NCBI RefSeq assembly: GCF_000758625.1 | Contig: NZ_CP009283.1 | Span: 4,537,501-4,601,500, forward strand | Length of the DNA: 64,000 nucleotides | Direction of reading: 5' to 3' | Source of the DNA: Paenibacillus sp. FSL R7-0273 | GTDB lineage: Bacteria; Bacillota; Bacilli; Paenibacillales; Paenibacillaceae | In this document: positions 60,781 through 64,000 of the stretch, piece by piece | Numbering within the stretch: the first letter of the stretch is position 1 | Layout of the letters: every line of letters begins with the position of its first letter | Notes under the pieces: generated by a model | Seen by the model: the letters and a program-made list of their open reading frames with translations, nothing else | What the model was told of the DNA's origin: nothing | Database searches by the model: none | Program-made: the position numbers and the translations under genes

Positions 60781-63700
60781 TTATTGGAACAATGTAACCC
60801 GGTTCCTCCCTGCGGCCTTGGACTGGTACAGGGCATCATCAGCAAGCTTGTAAACATCCTCTTCCCCGGTATCGCCGACCTGGACACAGGCTACGCCGAT
60901 CGAAACGGTCAGTATGCCGAACTGCGGGCTCATTGCGTGCGGTATCTTCAGATCGGTAATACTCCGGCGGATGGTCTCGGCATATTCCCTTGACTGTACG
61001 GGAGTGAAGCCGGTAACTATAATGCCAAACTCTTCACCGCCAAGCCGGATAGCGAAGCCGTCAGCCCGTTCCGCAAGCTCATGGAGCATAGTGCCTGCTC
61101 TGCGGAGCACGTTATCGCCTTCGTAATGGCCGTAGGTATCGTTGTATTTTTTGAAATAATCGATGTCGATCATCAGGTAGGTCAGATATTTTTGCGAAAC
61201 CGTCGCCTTCTCAACTTCCTCTGCAAACACTTTATTGAAAAATCTGCGGTTATACAGGCCGGTCAGCTCGTCCGTGTTCGAAATCTGCTCAATCATCCCG
61301 ATGTACCGGTTGAGCTCCTCGTTGTTCAGCTCAAGCTCCTTGGTCCGCTCTGCAACCAGCTCCTCCAGATGCTCCTTGTGCCGCAGCAGCTCTTCCTCTG
61401 CCTGCTTACGCTGGGTAATATCCTTTACCGTCCCCTGGATAGCCAGATTGTCCATGTAATTGATCAATGCGACCTTGTGAATAACGATAATCTCATGGGT
61501 CTGGTCCTTATGCAGCAGTCTGGTCTCATACTCAAAGGGCGCGGATTTGCCCTCCACCCTCCGGCTGTAATAATGCATGACCTTCTCGCGCTCTTCCGGA
61601 CTGAGGAAGCTGCCAAACGGCTGTTCCAGCATTTCCTCCACTTCATAGCCAAGCATTCCGGCCAGTGCTTCATTAACATATTTGCATATGAAGTTCTGCG
61701 TAATAAAAATGCCGTCCTGCATGTTGTTAACGAGCTCGCGGTATTTTTCCTCCGAACGCTCCAGCTCCGAGTACAGGCTGGCGTTCTCCAGGGAGAACAC
61801 CATTTCCCGCGACAGCAGATTAATGATCTTCATCCGTTCCTTCGTAAACACGCCGGTCACCAGATTATTCTCCAGGTAGATGACAGCAACTGTCTTGTTC
61901 TGGTTGATAAGCGGCATACAAACCATTGACTTTGGCCGGTGCTCCACGATATAAGGATCGTTCACGAACTGGGTCTCCGAAAAAGCGTCATTATAGATCA
62001 GCGTCTCTCCGCTCTCTTCAACCTGCCGCAGGATGGAGTCAGGCAGCCTGCTGAAGCTGCTGCGGCTCTGTACCCTGACAGAAATGTTATCCTCATCTGC
62101 CAGATATTCGCCTTCTACCAGCAGCCCTGAGCTGCCGGTCATCCGGATGCAGCCGCGCTGTGCCCCGGCATTTTTGATGACGATCTGCATCAGCGCCTCA
62201 AGCAGGTTGTCCAGCTCAATCTCCTTGGAAATGGCCTGGGAGGCCAGAATCATGGAATCGAGGTCAATGCTTTCTGTATAATCCGATACAGTCCGCCCAT
62301 GCAAAAATTCCTTGGTATTGATTTTACGGACAATGTCCGGGTACTGCCCCTTCAGGAACTGGATCTTGGCCTTGGCGCCCCATATAGAATAGTAGTACAC
62401 GGACTGTCTGAGCAGATAGGCGGCAAACTCATTAAACTGCTTGGCATAATAAAATTTGGCAGCTAGCTCATTGGCCAGAGCCTTATACCTGACGAAGGTG
62501 CCTTGCTCACTGGCCTCAATTGCCAGGTCATAATACTTCCCGGCTTCATCATCCTGTCCTGAGATCCGCGCCCATTCCGCCTTCATCAGCATTTCATGCT
62601 GCCTGAAGGTGCCCGGAGCATGCCCCGCCCATTTGCGGACTCTGCCGAGCTCCTTCTTCATCCTCCGTCTTGCCTTGCTCCGGGCCGCACCGCGCAGGCC
62701 GGGATAGCTGTAGGCCAGATTCAAGAAGGTGTAGAGCGAAAATTCCTCCATAAAAGCAGAGCCGGACAGCGCACCGATAATATCATAGGCCTTGTCGATA
62801 TAGACTAATGCTTCCCCGTAGCTTTCATAGGTGAACAATAGCTTCATTTTGTAGATATAATAAATCGCAATACCGGAGTTGTATTTAGCCTGCTCCAAAT
62901 CCTGCAGCATGCTTTCCTCGTCAAAGGAATCATCGCTGAACGAGCGGCTGTCACCCATTTCCCCGAGCAAATTGCGGTAGTATTGCCGGACCAGCTGCGC
63001 GGTTGCCAGCGATTCCTTATATTTGGTGCTCTCGATCATGGCAATCATCCGGTTGCTTTCCTGGAGGTTAGCTGCCAGATCCATCTCCGGATTCCACAGG
63101 TTAACGTAGAAGCAGGAATGAGCCAGGTAGAGCAGGTCCCCAGTCCGCAGGCTGGCTTCTATCGAGGTTGTGAACCAGTCCTGCAGAGTGTCCCACGGCT
63201 CTGTCCAGGCATGGCTGAACAGGGTGTACAATACATGAGCGGCTCCCCGCCACTGAAGGTCATTGAACTTGTCATTAATCCGGATGCCCAGCCGGCCGAA
63301 TTCAAACGCGCCCTTCACATCGCCGAATCCGGACAGCAGCATGGAATAGCCGATAAAAGCAATAGCAGATTCAGGTGAATTGCCGTGCTTCAGCGTTAAA
63401 CCAACCTTTTTAAGCACTGCCAGGCCAAACAGTGAAGTCTCACCTGAGATAAAAGCCGGCGGGATGAAATTAATCAGCAGCCTCATGATCAGCAGCATTT
63501 CCGGGTCCTTCATCTCACGGGAGGCGAAGATATCATCGGCTGTCCTGCCCCGGAGCGCAGCCTTGATCTTCACCAGCTCCTTCAGTACGGAGGCCATTCC
63601 GACACGCTGCGGGATCTGTATGCCCATCTCCTGCAGCCCCTGTCTTCCGGAGGTGATTGCCTCCTTCATCATGCCCAGGTACATATAATGGTCAGCCTGC

Positions 63701-64000
63701 AGCTCATAAATCCCGGCACGGTCCATTTTTCCGGAGGTGTGCTGCAGCAGTACAGCGCAGGCAGCATCCGCTTCAGCAATATGATGTGTAAGATAACCGC
63801 ACTGGGCCAGCAGCCTGTAAATCCCGGCAGCAGGAAGCTCCGCATCCTCCCAGGCATTATCAGGCAGCTGCGGCAGCACCGCTTCGAGCAGTGCATAGGC
63901 GGAATCATAACCGAAGGCCGCCTTGGCTTTACGGGCAGCCCGCAGGTTAAGCCTGATTACCTCAGTGATTTCAGCCCGGGTCCGGATAAATTCCAGCCCC
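60781..64000 (-). CDS. large TPR-GAF-PAS-GGDEF signalling protein, N-terminus beyond edge
   Basis: At least 1072 residues; the frame is open to the right edge, so GTG 63879 is not a true start. The visible order is a long helical TPR-like region (about 62300-64000; DEAGKYYDLAIEASEQGTFV), GAF (about 61800-62230; AQRGCIRMTGSSGLLVEGEY), PAS (about 61450-61740; YRELVNNMQDGIFITQNFIC), a coiled linker (KEHLEELVAERTKELELNNE), then GGDEF with active RLGGEEFGI (about 61030-61050). The inhibitory RxxD site reads RADG and looks degenerate. Proteins of this plan often begin with a Ser/Thr-kinase-like and AAA ATPase part; that part is off the window. It likely makes c-di-GMP in response to a signal sensed by GAF/PAS. 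Confidence 0.92.
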   Translation of the reverse strand, partial: GLEFIRTRAEITEVIRLNLRAARKAKAAFGYDSAYALLEAVLPQLPDNAWEDAELPAAGIYRLLAQCGYLTHHIAEADAACAVLLQHTSGKMDRAGIYELQADHYMYLGMMKEAITSGRQGLQEMGIQIPQRVGMASVLKELVKIKAALRGRTADDIFASREMKDPEMLLIMRLLINFIPPAFISGETSLFGLAVLKKVGLTLKHGNSPESAIAFIGYSMLLSGFGDVKGAFEFGRLGIRINDKFNDLQWRGAAHVLYTLFSHAWTEPWDTLQDWFTTSIEASLRTGDLLYLAHSCFYVNLWNPEMDLAANLQESNRMIAMIESTKYKESLATAQLVRQYYRNLLGEMGDSRSFSDDSFDEESMLQDLEQAKYNSGIAIYYIYKMKLLFTYESYGEALVYIDKAYDIIGALSGSAFMEEFSLYTFLNLAYSYPGLRGAARSKARRRMKKELGRVRKWAGHAPGTFRQHEMLMKAEWARISGQDDEAGKYYDLAIEASEQGTFVRYKALANELAAKFYYAKQFNEFAAYLLRQSVYYYSIWGAKAKIQFLKGQYPDIVRKINTKEFLHGRTVSDYTESIDLDSMILASQAISKEIELDNLLEALMQIVIKNAGAQRGCIRMTGSSGLLVEGEYLADEDNISVRVQSRSSFSRLPDSILRQVEESGETLIYNDAFSETQFVNDPYIVEHRPKSMVCMPLINQNKTVAVIYLENNLVTGVFTKERMKIINLLSREMVFSLENASLYSELERSEEKYRELVNNMQDGIFITQNFICKYVNEALAGMLGYEVEEMLEQPFGSFLSPEEREKVMHYYSRRVEGKSAPFEYETRLLHKDQTHEIIVIHKVALINYMDNLAIQGTVKDITQRKQAEEELLRHKEHLEELVAERTKELELNNEELNRYIGMIEQISNTDELTGLYNRRFFNKVFAEEVEKATVSQKYLTYLMIDIDYFKKYNDTYGHYEGDNVLRRAGTMLHELAERADGFAIRLGGEEFGIIVTGFTPVQSREYAETIRRSITDLKIPHAMSPQFGILTVSIGVACVQVGDTGEEDVYKLADDALYQSKAAGRNRVTLFQ

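Overview
The window looks like chromosomal DNA of a Paenibacillus-type member of the Bacillota. Evidence: moderate GC, strong AGGAGG-type ribosome binding sites, frequent GTG/TTG starts, BceRS-BceAB and BlaI/BlaR1-type modules, an LtaS-type lipoteichoic acid synthase, a YfmM-like ABC-F protein and a Btr-like iron regulator. This rests on gene content read by eye; no database search was run. No rRNA, tRNA, CRISPR array, prophage or replication origin was seen.

Layout. 0-6.5 kb: small minus-strand genes (DUF2691-like, membrane protein, a stand-alone EF-Tu domain III-like protein, HEAT-like protein, DinB), a BlaI/BlaR1-type pair with two operators, a HAD phosphatase and a frameshifted lipoprotein. 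6.7-10.4 kb: ABC-F factor divergent from LTA synthase. 10.6-17.8 kb: accessory genes including DUF2314-DUF2185 (immunity-like), lipoproteins, a GNAT enzyme, an AAA ATPase, a PhzF gene with an in-frame amber codon and a GIY-YIG protein. 18.3-21.8 kb: a DrrAB-type exporter divergent from a MarR-like gene that carries 17 perfect 9-bp repeats. 22-30.5 kb: enzyme/regulator pairs (ketopantoate-reductase-like/TetR, LysE/AraC), an SDR with GAACGATC sites, a lipase and a hydrolase. 30.7-36.2 kb: a peptide-antibiotic sensing and detoxification module (BceRS, BceAB) split by an adenosine-deaminase-like gene. 36.3-43.6 kb: AraC-EamA, then an ArsR-like regulator with a heterodimeric ABC exporter. 43.6-52.8 kb: lipoproteins, serine hydrolase, CPBP protease, stalk-domain protein, TPR protein plus AAA ATPase, PH-like protein. 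52.9-56.1 kb: an iron-siderophore group (esterase, binding protein, AraC/binding-protein fusion) with two Fur boxes, one matching the 19-bp consensus perfectly. 56.2-58.8 kb: lipoprotein, GNAT, asparaginase. 58.9-60.7 kb: a 51-bp repeat array interrupted by an IS3-family element. 60.8 kb to the edge: a large TPR-GAF-PAS-GGDEF signalling protein.

The most distinctive observation is a family of 51-bp tandem repeats at two separate places (18.05-18.26 kb, and 58.92-60.70 kb split by the IS). Every unit carries two short inverted repeats, and the stem sequences change in a compensatory way between units. Removing the IS and one 5-bp target duplication restores the array in exact 51-bp phase. Several genes show decay or phase-variation potential: PhzF (TAG), a lipoprotein (+1 shift), a GNAT remnant, a three-stop relic near 46.3 kb and the MarR repeat tract.
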